A program made the position numbers and the translations under genes. From NCBI RefSeq assembly GCF_014529705.1, contig NZ_JAANIH010000014.1, forward strand, positions 93,353-157,352: a stretch of DNA of 64,000 nucleotides, written 5' to 3'. This DNA comes from Bradyrhizobium campsiandrae (GTDB lineage: Bacteria > Pseudomonadota > Alphaproteobacteria > Rhizobiales > Xanthobacteraceae). Position 1 is the first letter of the stretch; the number at the start of each line of letters is the position of its first letter. Below, in pieces: positions 54,668 to 63,970 of the stretch. Under the pieces are notes generated by a model. It did not search any database and was not told the origin of the DNA. It was given only the letters and a program-made list of their open reading frames with translations.

Positions 54668-56104
54668 ATGAGCTTTACGACTGCAGGTTATCAACTGGCG
54701 CCGGTGCTGCCCGAGCTCGTGCTCGCGATCGGCGCCATGGCGCTTCTGATGCTTGGCGCCTATCGCGGGCAGGGGACCACGAGCACGGTCACCACGCTGG
54801 CGGTGCTGCTGCTGATCGTGGTCGGCGTGCTCGAGTTCACGCTGCCTGCGGGCAAGCAGGTCACGTTCGGCGGCAGCTTCATCGTCGACGATTTCGCCCG
54901 CTTCATGAAGATCCTGGCGCTGCTCGGCTCGGCGGTGACGCTGATCCTGTCGACCGAGTTCCTGTCCGACCCGTCGCGCCGCATCTTCGAATACGCCATC
55001 CTGGTGCTGCTCTCGACGCTCGGCATGATGGTGCTGATTTCGGCGGGCGATTTGATCTCGCTCTATCTCGGCCTCGAATTGATGTCGCTCGCGCTCTATG
55101 TCGTGGCGGCCTCGAACCGCGACAACGCCAAGTCGACCGAAGCCGGCCTGAAGTATTTCGTGCTCGGCGCGCTGTCGTCGGGCATGCTGCTGTACGGCTC
55201 CTCGCTGGTCTATGGCTTCACCGGCACCGTCAGCTTCTCCGGCATCGCCACTGCTGCGACGATCTCGAACACCGGCCTCGTGTTCGGCCTCGTCTTCCTG
55301 CTCGCCGGTCTCTGCTTCAAGGTCTCGGCCGTGCCGTTCCACATGTGGACGCCCGACGTGTATGAGGGCGCGCCGACGCCGGTCACCGCCTTCTTCGCCT
55401 CGGCGCCGAAGGTCGCCGCGCTCGCGGTGTTCACCCGCGTCACGCTGACCGCATTCCCCGGCATCGTCTCGCAGTGGCAGCAGATCCTGGTGTTCGTCGC
55501 GATCGCCTCGATGGCGCTGGGTTCGTTCGCCGCGATCGGCCAGAGCAATATCAAGCGCCTGATGGCCTATTCCTCGATCGGCCATATGGGCTTTGCGCTG
55601 GTTGGCCTTGCCTCCGGCACCGTCGAGGGCGCGCAGGGCGTCTTGATGTACATCGTGATCTATGTCGCGATGACGTTCGGCTCGTTCTCCATCATCCTCG
55701 CCATGAAGCGCAACGGCCAGGCCGTCGAGCAGATCAGCGATTTCGCAGGGCTCTCGCGCACCAACCCGTTGCTCGCCTTCATGTTCGCGATGCTGCTGTT
55801 CTCGCTCGCCGGCATTCCGCCGCTCGCCGGCTTCTTCGCCAAGTGGTACGTTTTCGTCGCCGCCATCAAGGCGAATTTGTTCACGCTGGCGGTGATCGGC
55901 GTGCTGACGAGCGTCGTGGGCGCCTACTACTATCTCGCCATCGTCAAGACGATGTATTTCGACGAGCCGGCCGGGCAGGTCGATCCTGTCCGAGTCGAGG
56001 TGAAGACGGTGCTGGCGGTCGCGGGCCTGTTCAACATCCTATTCGCATTGTTCGCAGGGCCGGTGGTGAGCGTCGCTTCCGCCGCCGCCAAGTCGCTGTT
56101 CTAG
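54668..56104 (+). CDS. nuoN: NADH-quinone oxidoreductase subunit N (ND2 homologue)
   Basis: A 478-residue antiporter-like subunit with 14 helices. LMSLALYVVAASNRDNAKST, FKVSAVPFHMWTPDVYEGAP and MAYSSIGHMGFALVGLASGT are conserved. It closes the nuo set. birA begins 1 bp after its stop, so the operon continues. Confidence 0.97.
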   Translation: MSFTTAGYQLAPVLPELVLAIGAMALLMLGAYRGQGTTSTVTTLAVLLLIVVGVLEFTLPAGKQVTFGGSFIVDDFARFMKILALLGSAVTLILSTEFLSDPSRRIFEYAILVLLSTLGMMVLISAGDLISLYLGLELMSLALYVVAASNRDNAKSTEAGLKYFVLGALSSGMLLYGSSLVYGFTGTVSFSGIATAATISNTGLVFGLVFLLAGLCFKVSAVPFHMWTPDVYEGAPTPVTAFFASAPKVAALAVFTRVTLTAFPGIVSQWQQILVFVAIASMALGSFAAIGQSNIKRLMAYSSIGHMGFALVGLASGTVEGAQGVLMYIVIYVAMTFGSFSIILAMKRNGQAVEQISDFAGLSRTNPLLAFMFAMLLFSLAGIPPLAGFFAKWYVFVAAIKANLFTLAVIGVLTSVVGAYYYLAIVKTMYFDEPAGQVDPVRVEVKTVLAVAGLFNILFALFAGPVVSVASAAAKSLF

Positions 56105-56105
56105 G

Positions 56106-56912
56106 ATGGCATTCGCGCTCGGTCCTCGCGCGTCAGCGGCGGGCTACAAGCTCGCCGCCCTGGAACGGACCGGCTCGACCAATGCCGACGCCATCGAGGC
56201 GGCCCGCGCCGGCGAGCGCGGCCCGATCTGGTTCGTGACATCGGAGCAGACCGCCGGCCGCGGCCGCCGCCAGCGCCCTTGGATCGCACCCAAGGGCAAT
56301 CTTGCCGCCAGCGTGCTCGAAGTCCTCGATGTCGCTCCTGCGGTGGCTGCCACGATCGGTTTTGCCGCCGGGTTGGCGGAGGATGCTGCCCTTGAGAGAG
56401 TCAGCCTGGAGGCAGCGCTCCGGCTTGGCCCAGACCGACCCCGGTATGCCCTGAAATGGCCCAACGACATCCTCGCCAACGGCAAGAAGCTGGTCGGCAT
56501 TGGCCTTGAAGCCGAAGCCATCGGCGATCGTCTTGCCATCGTGGTCGGGATCGGCACCAACATCGTGGCGGCCCCGGAGGGCACGCCGACGCCGGCGGTA
56601 TCGCTCGCAGCCCTCGGCGTCCAGATCAGCGCCGAGGAGCTGTTCTCGGCCCTGTCGGACGCCTGGGTCGAGTTCCGCGGCATTTGGGACAATGGCCGCG
56701 GCTTTGCCGAGATACGTAAGCTGTGGCTGGAGCGCGCCGCCCGCCTGGGTGAGCCGATCGCGATCCATACGGGGACCACGGTCTTGGAAGGCGTTTTCGA
56801 CACGATCGACGACACCGGCTGCCTGATCGTCCGCACCGCGGAGGGGCGCCTTGTGCCCGTGGCGGCGGGCGAAGTGTTCTTCGGCCCGGTCCGCTCGGTG
56901 GGAGCTGCGTGA
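56106..56912 (+). CDS. birA: biotin--[acetyl-CoA-carboxylase] ligase
   Basis: A 268-residue biotin protein ligase of the short type, without the DNA-binding domain of E. coli BirA. Biotinyl-AMP site: RTGSTNADAIEAARAG, GRGRRQRPW (51-59) and KWPNDILANGKKLVGIG (from 117). A small SH3-like C-terminal domain follows. It attaches biotin to acetyl-CoA, pyruvate or propionyl-CoA carboxylase. The nuoN-birA-rnj order is common in alphaproteobacteria; the rnj ATG overlaps its stop. Confidence 0.95.
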   Translation: MAFALGPRASAAGYKLAALERTGSTNADAIEAARAGERGPIWFVTSEQTAGRGRRQRPWIAPKGNLAASVLEVLDVAPAVAATIGFAAGLAEDAALERVSLEAALRLGPDRPRYALKWPNDILANGKKLVGIGLEAEAIGDRLAIVVGIGTNIVAAPEGTPTPAVSLAALGVQISAEELFSALSDAWVEFRGIWDNGRGFAEIRKLWLERAARLGEPIAIHTGTTVLEGVFDTIDDTGCLIVRTAEGRLVPVAAGEVFFGPVRSVGAA

Positions 56913-58582
56913 TGGCGAGGCCCGACGAACTGGTGTTTGCCCCGCTCGGCGGTGTCGGCGAGATCGGCATGAATCTGTCGATCTACGGCCTCGGCAACCG
57001 CCATCAGCGTTCTTGGTTGGCGGTCGACCTCGGCGTCTCCTTCGGCGACGAGGAGCATCTGCCGGGCATCGACCTGATCATGCCCGACATCAGCTTCCTG
57101 GAGAAGGAACGCAAGAACCTGATGGGGCTGGTGCTGACCCACGCCCACGAGGATCATTTCGGCGCCATCATCGACCTCTGGCCCAAGCTGAAATGCCCGA
57201 TCTATGCGACGCAGTTCAGCGCGGCATTGTTCGAGGCCAAATGCGCCGCCGAGCGCAACGCACCCGTGATCCCCGTCACCGTGGTCCCCTCGGGGGGGCG
57301 CATCGATGTCGGCCCGTTCAACGTCGAGTTCATCCCGGTCGCGCATTCGATCCCGGAAGCGCATGCGCTGGCGATCCACACGGACGCCGGCACCGTGCTG
57401 CACACCGGCGACTGGAAGATCGACCCGACCCCGACGCTGGGACGTCCGACCGACGAGAAGCGCCTGCGCGAGCTCGGCGAGGAGGGTGTGCTCGCCTTGA
57501 TCGGCGACTCCACCAATGCGGTGCGCGACGGCCGCTCGCCGTCGGAGGCTGAAGTCGCCCGCACCATCATCGATCTCGTGAAATCCGCCAAAGGCCGCGT
57601 CGCCGTCACGACCTTTGCCTCCAACGTCGCGCGCATCAAGGCCGTCGCCGACGCTGCGAAGGCCGCCGACCGCGAGGTCGTCGTGGTCGGCCGTGCCATG
57701 GAGCGCGTGGTGCAGGTCGCGCGCGAGACTGGCTATCTCGACGGCGTGCAGAACTTCCGCTCGCCCGAGGTCTACGGCCATCTGCCGCAGGACAAGGTGC
57801 TGGCGCTCTGCACCGGCAGCCAAGGCGAACCCCGCGCCGCGCTGGCGCGCATCGCCAATGACGACCATCCTGAAATCACGCTCAACCGCGGCGACAGCGT
57901 GATCTTCTCCTCGCGCACGATCCCCGGCAACGAGAAGGCGGTCGGCTCGATCATCAACAATCTGGTGCTGCAAGGCGTCGAGGTGCTGACCGACCGCGAC
58001 CATCTGGTCCACGTCTCGGGCCATCCGCGCCGCGACGAGCTGCGTGACATGATCTCCTGGGTGAAGCCGCAGCTCTTGATCCCTGTCCATGGCGAAGCGC
58101 TGCATCTGAACGAGCATGCCAAGCTCGCGCGCGCCGCCGGCGTGCCGCGCGTCCTGGTCATTCGCAATGGCGACCTGGTCAAGCTCGGCCCCGGCGATCC
58201 CGGCGTGGTCGGCGAGGTGCCGTCGGGCCGGCTCTACAAGGACGGCACCATCCTGGAGGATTCGAAATCCCGCGCCGTCGTCGAGCGCCGCCGCATGGCG
58301 TTCTCCGGCTGCGCCTTCGTCGCCATCGCCATGACTGCGCAGGGCGAGCTCGCCGACGAGCCCGAGGTCGATCTGGTCGGCATTCCCGAGAAGAACCGGG
58401 CAGGCGAGCCGTTCGACGACATCGTCTTCGATGCCGTGATGTCCACGGTCGAGGGCCTGCCGAAGGCGCGCCGGCGGGATCCGGATGCGCTGGCGGAATC
58501 GGTGCGACGCGCCGTCCGGGCCGTCATCAACGAACATTGGGGCAAGAAGCCCCCCTGTCTGGTCCACGTCCTGACGGTGTAG
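56912..58582 (+). CDS. rnj: ribonuclease J
   Basis: A 556-residue metallo-beta-lactamase/beta-CASP nuclease. The metal site LTHAHEDHFG (His77 to His82) and HTGDWKIDPTP lie in the MBL part. The beta-CASP insertion contains VVGRAMERVVQVARETGYL, and HVSGHPRRDELRDMI carries the final motif. It has 5'-3' exo- and endonuclease activity and matures rRNA and mRNA in alphaproteobacteria. The ATG at 56912 overlaps the birA stop; the GTG at 56909 is an equivalent alternative. Confidence 0.95.
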   Translation: MARPDELVFAPLGGVGEIGMNLSIYGLGNRHQRSWLAVDLGVSFGDEEHLPGIDLIMPDISFLEKERKNLMGLVLTHAHEDHFGAIIDLWPKLKCPIYATQFSAALFEAKCAAERNAPVIPVTVVPSGGRIDVGPFNVEFIPVAHSIPEAHALAIHTDAGTVLHTGDWKIDPTPTLGRPTDEKRLRELGEEGVLALIGDSTNAVRDGRSPSEAEVARTIIDLVKSAKGRVAVTTFASNVARIKAVADAAKAADREVVVVGRAMERVVQVARETGYLDGVQNFRSPEVYGHLPQDKVLALCTGSQGEPRAALARIANDDHPEITLNRGDSVIFSSRTIPGNEKAVGSIINNLVLQGVEVLTDRDHLVHVSGHPRRDELRDMISWVKPQLLIPVHGEALHLNEHAKLARAAGVPRVLVIRNGDLVKLGPGDPGVVGEVPSGRLYKDGTILEDSKSRAVVERRRMAFSGCAFVAIAMTAQGELADEPEVDLVGIPEKNRAGEPFDDIVFDAVMSTVEGLPKARRRDPDALAESVRRAVRAVINEHWGKKPPCLVHVLTV

Positions 58583-58626
58583 ATTGGGCGCGATCTTTCG
58601 GATCATGCCTTAAAGGGAGAAGAAAC

Positions 58627-59031
58627 ATGCTGGGTCGCCTCAACCACGTCGCGATCGCCACCAAGGACGCCGTCAACGCCGCCAGGATCTACGGCGCGGC
58701 CTTCGGGGCGCAGATTTCCGAGGCCGTGCCGCTGCCGGAGCATGGCGTCATCACCGTGTTCGCCACGCTCCCCAACACCAAGATCGAGTTCATCGAGCCG
58801 CTCGGCGAGGCCTCACCGATCGCAAAATTCGTCGAACGCAACCCCGACGGCGGCATCCACCATGTCTGCTACGAGGTCGTCGACATCATCGCCTCGCGCG
58901 ATACGCTGGTGAAGGAGGGCGCGCGCGTGCTCGGCGACGGTGTGCCCAAGATCGGTGCCCACGGCAAGCCGGTGCTGTTCCTGCATCCCAAGGACTTTTC
59001 CGGCGCATTGGTCGAAATCGAGCAGGCATAA
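58627..59031 (+). CDS. mce: methylmalonyl-CoA epimerase
   Basis: A 134-residue VOC-fold enzyme that converts (S)- to (R)-methylmalonyl-CoA on the propionyl-CoA route. Metal ligands are expected in LNHVAIA (His7), GGIHHVCYEV and the final ALVEIE. KIEFIEPLGEASPIAKFVER is typical. The ATG at 58627 follows GGGAGAAG. It lies 44 bp after rnj and 8 bp before the DUF1467 gene. Confidence 0.93.
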   Translation: MLGRLNHVAIATKDAVNAARIYGAAFGAQISEAVPLPEHGVITVFATLPNTKIEFIEPLGEASPIAKFVERNPDGGIHHVCYEVVDIIASRDTLVKEGARVLGDGVPKIGAHGKPVLFLHPKDFSGALVEIEQA

Positions 59032-59039
59032 GCCGGATC

Positions 59040-59315
59040 ATGGCCGTCCAGCTCTCAACCGCGCTCGCGATCTACTTCGTGATCTGGTGGGTCTCGCTGT
59101 TCCTGACGTTGCCGTTCGGCGTGCGCAGCCAGCACGAGGAGGGCGGCGGCGCGCCCGGCACCGACCCCGGCGCGCCCGTGCTGACCGGCATGAAGCGCAA
59201 GCTGGTCTGGACCACGATCATCTCGGCGATCATCTACGGCCTCGGTCTTGCCGCCTATCACGCCGGCTACCTTTCGCTGGAGCGTCTGTCGAGATTGATG
59301 GGAATGCCGTTCTAG
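59040..59315 (+). CDS. DUF1467 family small membrane protein
   Basis: A 91-residue protein with two helices (ALAIYFVIWWVSLFLTLPFG and IISAIIYGLGLAAYHAG) and a Gly/Pro-rich loop with GVRSQHEEGG between them, typical of DUF1467. It is 8 bp after the epimerase gene. Function unknown. Confidence 0.88.
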   Translation: MAVQLSTALAIYFVIWWVSLFLTLPFGVRSQHEEGGGAPGTDPGAPVLTGMKRKLVWTTIISAIIYGLGLAAYHAGYLSLERLSRLMGMPF

Positions 59316-59348
59316 CGATTTTGCATTGCGTCGTTGTTGGGGGAACGA

Positions 59349-59696
59349 ATGACTTTTCAGAGGATCGTCGTTGCGCTTCTGGTGTTGATCGTCGCGGGCC
59401 TCGGGGCCGTCGGCTATGTCGAGTGGAAGATGGCCGTGCAGGTGCGGACGCTGAAGGCGTTCGTGGAAGGTTACGTCTTCAACGAGGCGGTGCTGGCCTG
59501 CGAGCAGGCCAAGAGCTCGACCCCGTTCAAATGGAACGGCGGCAAGAGCACCTCGGTGATCGGCCTGAACTCGGTCAAGCTCGATAAATACACCGTCAGC
59601 GCCAGCTACACGCTGGTGGCGGACAGCGTCTATTGTGATTACGATCCCATCAAAAGAAAGGCCGAGATCGGCTCGAGCTTCCTGGAGCGGGAGTAA
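59349..59696 (+). CDS. membrane-anchored protein of unknown function
   Basis: A 115-residue protein. One N-terminal hydrophobic segment (VVALLVLIVAGLGAVGYVEW) serves as an uncleaved anchor. The rest is soluble, with two Cys (VLACEQAK and VYCDYDP) that might pair. Family not recognised. GGGGGGAACGA precedes the ATG at 59349. It lies 33 bp after the DUF1467 gene, so it may be the last member of the nuo-linked block. Confidence 0.6.
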   Translation: MTFQRIVVALLVLIVAGLGAVGYVEWKMAVQVRTLKAFVEGYVFNEAVLACEQAKSSTPFKWNGGKSTSVIGLNSVKLDKYTVSASYTLVADSVYCDYDPIKRKAEIGSSFLERE

Positions 59697-59729
59697 CGAT
59701 CCGGCCCGAACAGTTGGGAGGGCCTCGTG

Positions 59730-61010
59730 ATGGGGCAGGGGGATTACCGGATTCTGCAGGAAGCGGCCCTGCGAGATTACCTTGCGGGCCTGCCTGACAT
59801 CACGGCGCTGCTCGGCGGCGAGCCGGCCGCCTGGTCCATCACCGAGGTCGGCGACGGCAATCTCAATCTCGTCTTCATCGTGAAAGGGGCACGCGGCGGC
59901 ATCGCCGTGAAGCAGGCGCTGCCTTATGTCCGCCTCGTCGGCGAGAGCTGGCCGCTGCCGCTGTCGCGGGCCCATTACGAATATCTCGCTCTGTCCCGGC
60001 AGGCCCGGCTCGCGCCCGGCCTCGTGCCGGCGCTGCTGCACCACAACGAGACGCTGGCGCTGACCGTGATGGAGCTGCTGGAGCCGCACATCATCATGCG
60101 CAAGGGGCTGGTCGCCGGCACGCGCTATCCGCGTTTCGTCGATGACATCACGACCTTCATGGCGCGGACGCTGTTCTTCACCTCCGACCTCGCGCTCATT
60201 GCCGCCGAGAAGAAGGAGGCGATCGCGGCCTTCGCCGGCAATCATGCGCTGTGCAAGATCACCGAGGACCTGATCTTCACCGATCCCTATCGCATCGCCG
60301 AGCAGAACCGCTGGACCGCGCCTTATCTCGACGGCCTCGCCGCAACCTTGCGCGAGGACATGGAGCTGCATGTCGCAATCAGCAGGCTGAAGCTTAAATT
60401 CATGGCCAGTCCCGAAGCGCTGCTCCATGGCGATCTCCACACCGGTTCGATCATGGTGACGGCGTCGGAGACGCGGGTGATCGATCCCGAATTCGCCTTC
60501 TACGGCCCGATGGGGTTTGACGTCGGCGCGGTGCTCGCCAATCTGCTGATGGCCTATTTCGCCTCCGCCGGCCACGAGCGCGCGGGCGGCGAGCGGCGCG
60601 AATTCGAGAGCTGGGTGCTGGCGACGGTCGAGCAGGTCTGGAGCGAATTTTCGCGAAAATTCCTCGATCTCTGGCGATCGGAGGCGCGCGGCGATGCCTA
60701 TCCGCTCTCGCTCTTCGCCGGCGAGAAGGGCGCCGCGCGGCTCGAGGCCGAGCGGCTGGCCTACATGCAGCGCCTGTTCACCGACACCGTCGGCTTCGCC
60801 GCCGCCAAGATCATCCGCCGCATCTTCGGCCTTGCCCACAACATCGATTTCGAGCTGATCGAGGAGCCCAGAAAGCGCGCGATCAGCGAAGCCCGCGCCA
60901 TCAGGCTGGCGCGGGGGATGATGGTGGAGGCGGCGGCGTTCCGAACCATCGCCGACGTCACCGGCGCTGCGCGGAAATTGCGGGAGTGGCAGCCGGAGCT
61001 ATCTGGCTGA
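59730..61010 (+). CDS. mtnK: S-methyl-5-thioribose kinase
   Basis: A 426-residue kinase of the methionine salvage pathway that phosphorylates 5-methylthioribose with ATP. The protein-kinase-like fold shows GDGNLNLVFIVKG, LLHGDLHTGSIMVT (catalytic loop) and VIDPEFAFYGPMGFDVG (metal loop), as in characterised MtnK. GTG at 59727 and ATG at 59730 are adjacent; TGGGAGGG lies just before them. No mtnA isomerase gene follows in this window. Confidence 0.93.
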   Translation: MGQGDYRILQEAALRDYLAGLPDITALLGGEPAAWSITEVGDGNLNLVFIVKGARGGIAVKQALPYVRLVGESWPLPLSRAHYEYLALSRQARLAPGLVPALLHHNETLALTVMELLEPHIIMRKGLVAGTRYPRFVDDITTFMARTLFFTSDLALIAAEKKEAIAAFAGNHALCKITEDLIFTDPYRIAEQNRWTAPYLDGLAATLREDMELHVAISRLKLKFMASPEALLHGDLHTGSIMVTASETRVIDPEFAFYGPMGFDVGAVLANLLMAYFASAGHERAGGERREFESWVLATVEQVWSEFSRKFLDLWRSEARGDAYPLSLFAGEKGAARLEAERLAYMQRLFTDTVGFAAAKIIRRIFGLAHNIDFELIEEPRKRAISEARAIRLARGMMVEAAAFRTIADVTGAARKLREWQPELSG

Positions 61011-61327
61011 GGGCCCCTGCGCGGGCTGGGTCTGATGACCGCGAAGCGCGCGCCCTTTCATCGAGGATTCATTATTCCGCGATCCCTGGGCTGAGAGAAC
61101 GATCCTGGTCCGATCTCGTCGATCACGAATGGATTTTTGCTGATCCGATCGATCGATGACGCACTGCGTCATCAGGCGCGCTTGCGTCGCGCGGGAATGC
61201 AACCACCGCGGGGTCTTCGCGCCCGCCTCAGGAACCGGCACCGGTTGCCATCAAAACGAAGCTTGCATTCGACGGGTGACGGATGATCAAATCCCCGATC
61301 GGATGACCTGCGTTGCTTGGGGGACAC
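61011..61327. promoter_or_regulatory. region between mtnK and the ABC importer genes, with a 19-bp dyad
   Basis: A 317-bp gap. GATGACGCA (61155-61163), a C, and its exact complement TGCGTCATC (61165-61173) form a 9+1+9 dyad that could be an operator of the downstream transporter. No T tract follows it. Nothing else is evident; frames through this gap look like shadows. Confidence 0.35.
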
Positions 61328-62917
61328 ATGACGTTCAGGATGATGGCGATCGTCGCGGCGGCGGGACTGGCGCTCGCCGGGGCAGCGGAGGGCCAGACCC
61401 CACGCAAGGGCGGAACCATCCGCATGACCGCGCCCTATGGTTCGAGCTTCACCAGCCTCGACATCCACACCACCCAGCGCGCCCAGGACGAAATCTACGC
61501 CAAGGCCCTGCATCGCTCGCTCTACACCTGGGACTCCGCGGAGGGAAAACCGGTTCCTGAGCTTGCGAAGGAGGTCGTCGTCTCGGGCGGCGGTCTCGTT
61601 CAAACCTTCAAGCTGCGCGACGATGCCTATTTCCACAACGGCCGCAAGATGACGGCCGATGACATCATCTGGTCCTTCAACCGCATCATGGACGGCACCA
61701 AGGCCTATCCCGGCGCGCGCTTCGTCCGCATCATCGAGGGCGCGGCCGCGGTCGAGAAGGGGCAGGCCAAGGAGATCTCCGGCCTGAAGAAGATCGACGA
61801 CTTCACCCTCGAAATGAAGCTGACCGAGAAGGTCGATCCCGGCTTCTATTTCTTCACCGCGCTGACGTCGATTTATCCTGCGGAGGAGGGCGCCAAGGAG
61901 AGCTTCATCCAGCACCCGATCGGTCTTGGCCCGTTCAAGTTCGTCGAGCATGTGCCGGGATCTCGCATCGTCCTGGAGCGGTGGGACCGGTTCTACAAGC
62001 CCGGCAAGCCCTACGCCGACAAGCTCATCGTGTCGATCATGGCGGAGGCCGCGGCGCGCGACGTCGCCTTCCGCAACAAGGAGATCGACACCTCGGTGCT
62101 CGGGCCGGCGCAGTACGTCGCCTACCAGAGCGACGCCGACCTCAAGGGCACCATCGTCGAGGTCGCCGAGGTCTTCACGCGCTACATGGGCATGAATCCC
62201 GCATTCAAGCCGTTCGCCGACAAGCGCGTGCGGCAGGCGATCAACTACGCGATCGATTCCGATTTGATCATCAGCAAGCTGGTCAAGAACAAGGCCTATC
62301 GCGCCACCAGCTGGCTGCCTTTGACCTCGCCGGCCTACGACAAGACCATGAAGCCGTACCCGTACGACCCCGCCAAGGCCAAGCAGCTGCTTGCCGAAGC
62401 AGGCTATCCCCAAGGTTTCGAGTTCGAATGGACCACCAGCCAGAATGAAAGCTGGGGCCTGCCGATCGTCTCGGCCGTCATTCCGATGCTGGACAAGGTC
62501 GGCATCAAGGCAAAGGTCAAGCAGGTCGAGACCGCGGTGCTGTCGGAGGTGGTGCGCACCGGCGACTACCAGGCCTTCATCTATTCCCAGCAGAGCGGCC
62601 CCGATCCGCTGGCCGCACTCAAATGCTTCCACTCCTCGACGCCGCAACCGGCCTGCAACTACATGAACTACAGGAATGCCGAGTTCGACAAGATCCTCGA
62701 CGAGGCGGGGCAGGCCGACGACGCCGGCAAGCGCACCCAGCTGCTGCAAAAGGCCAATGCGCTGCTCTATGACGAGGCGCCGGTGTGGTTCTTCAACTAC
62801 AACAAGGCCGTCATGGCGGTGCAGCCCTGGCTCCACGGCATTCAGAAGAACCCGACCGAGCTGACCCACCAGAACGCCGAGGAGCTCTGGGTCGACGAGA
62901 CCTCGCCCGCGAAGTGA
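61328..62917 (+). CDS. ABC transporter substrate-binding protein, peptide/nickel type (SBP family 5)
   Basis: A 529-residue periplasmic binding protein. A signal peptide ends at LAGAAEGQ. PRKGGTIRMTAPYGSSFTSL, DDAYFHNGRKMTADDIIWSF and ADKRVRQAINYAIDSDLII are the family 5 signatures. The usual ligands are oligopeptides, opines or nickel, but the ligand here cannot be inferred. The ATG at 61328 follows TTGGGGGAC. A permease gene follows 60 bp downstream. Confidence 0.92.
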   Translation: MTFRMMAIVAAAGLALAGAAEGQTPRKGGTIRMTAPYGSSFTSLDIHTTQRAQDEIYAKALHRSLYTWDSAEGKPVPELAKEVVVSGGGLVQTFKLRDDAYFHNGRKMTADDIIWSFNRIMDGTKAYPGARFVRIIEGAAAVEKGQAKEISGLKKIDDFTLEMKLTEKVDPGFYFFTALTSIYPAEEGAKESFIQHPIGLGPFKFVEHVPGSRIVLERWDRFYKPGKPYADKLIVSIMAEAAARDVAFRNKEIDTSVLGPAQYVAYQSDADLKGTIVEVAEVFTRYMGMNPAFKPFADKRVRQAINYAIDSDLIISKLVKNKAYRATSWLPLTSPAYDKTMKPYPYDPAKAKQLLAEAGYPQGFEFEWTTSQNESWGLPIVSAVIPMLDKVGIKAKVKQVETAVLSEVVRTGDYQAFIYSQQSGPDPLAALKCFHSSTPQPACNYMNYRNAEFDKILDEAGQADDAGKRTQLLQKANALLYDEAPVWFFNYNKAVMAVQPWLHGIQKNPTELTHQNAEELWVDETSPAK

Positions 62918-62977
62918 CGTCAGCTTTCGCGCTCCCTCCATCGTGACACCAGGTGGTGGGAGAGAGGAACAGTCGAG

Positions 62978-63901
62978 ATGCTCTCCTTTCTGATCCGTCG
63001 TCTGCTGCAAACCATCCCGACCGTGCTCGCCGTGGTGCTGCTGGTGTTCGTGCTGTTCAGCGTCGTTCCCGGCAGCATCGCCTCGACCATGAGCGAGGAT
63101 GCCGATCCCCAGGTCGAGCTGCGCCTGAAGCAGCAGCTCGGCCTCAACGACCCCGTCCATGTGCGCTTCGGCAATTACATCGCAAAGCTCGCCACCGGTG
63201 ATTTCGGGACCTCGTTCCGGACCCGCGAGCCGGTCACCACCATGATCGCCAAAAGGGCCTGGCCGACGCTGCAGCTGATCGTCACGTCGATGGCGTTTGC
63301 GGTCCTGCTCGGCGTGCCGCTCGGCTTCGTCGCCGCCTTGCGGCCGGGCGGCCTCGTCGACAGCGCGGCGATGGTGCTGGCGGTGTCGGGCCTGTCCATC
63401 GCCAAATTCTGGCTCGGGCTGGTGTTGATGTATCTCTTTGCCTTGAAGCTCGGCTGGCTGCCGAGCTTTGGCTATGGCGATGGCGGCTTGAAATATCTGC
63501 TGCTGCCGGCCGTGACGCTCGGCGTCTCGCCGATGGCGCTGTTCGCGCGGACGACGCGCGCCGCGGTGCTCGAGATCATGACCGCCGATTTCGTCCGCAC
63601 CGCGCGCTCCAAGGGCATGAGCGAGACCCGTGTGGTGAAATGGCACGTGATGCGCAATGCGCTCGTCATCATCCTCACCACCGTCGGCCTGCAGTTCGGT
63701 GGGTTGATGGGGCAGGCGGTCGTGGTCGAAAAGCTGTTCTCCTGGCCCGGCATCGGCTCGCTGCTGGTCGACAGCGTCCTGCAGCGCGACATCCCGGCCG
63801 TGCAGGGCTCCATTCTCGTGGTGGTGCTGGCCTTTCTCGCGATCAACCTGCTGGTCGATGTGCTCTACGGCGTGATCGATCCGAGGATCCGATACGCATG
63901 A
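62978..63901 (+). CDS. ABC transporter permease, DppB/OppB type
   Basis: A 307-residue inner-membrane permease with six helices. LLIRRLLQTIPTVLAVVLLV-like N-terminus, PGSIASTMSEDADPQ, and the EAA loop ARTTRAAVLEIMTADFVRTA with the G motif (RSKGMSE) identify it. It should pair with a DppC-type permease beyond the right edge. GGTGGTGGGAGAGAGGA lies upstream of the ATG. Confidence 0.93.
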   Translation: MLSFLIRRLLQTIPTVLAVVLLVFVLFSVVPGSIASTMSEDADPQVELRLKQQLGLNDPVHVRFGNYIAKLATGDFGTSFRTREPVTTMIAKRAWPTLQLIVTSMAFAVLLGVPLGFVAALRPGGLVDSAAMVLAVSGLSIAKFWLGLVLMYLFALKLGWLPSFGYGDGGLKYLLLPAVTLGVSPMALFARTTRAAVLEIMTADFVRTARSKGMSETRVVKWHVMRNALVIILTTVGLQFGGLMGQAVVVEKLFSWPGIGSLLVDSVLQRDIPAVQGSILVVVLAFLAINLLVDVLYGVIDPRIRYA

Positions 63902-63931
63902 ACGCGAGCCGGCTTCGTCACGGGTACTGCG

Positions 63932-63970
63932 CTCCCTCTCCCGCTTGCGGGGGAGGGTTGGGGAGAGGGT
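63932..63970. repeat. CCCTCTCCC...GGGGAGAGGG palindromic repeat
   Basis: The outer arms CCCTCTC (63934-63940) and GAGAGGG (63963-63969) are complementary. The centre holds cgcttgcgggggagggttggg. Repeats of this kind are dispersed between genes in Bradyrhizobium and relatives. It follows the permease gene, apparently inside the transporter operon. Confidence 0.65.

Noticed and set aside
61172..63646. 824-codon minus-strand frame across the ABC importer genes
   Set aside because: It spans two separate genes on the other strand and has no ribosome binding site, domain or sensible composition.
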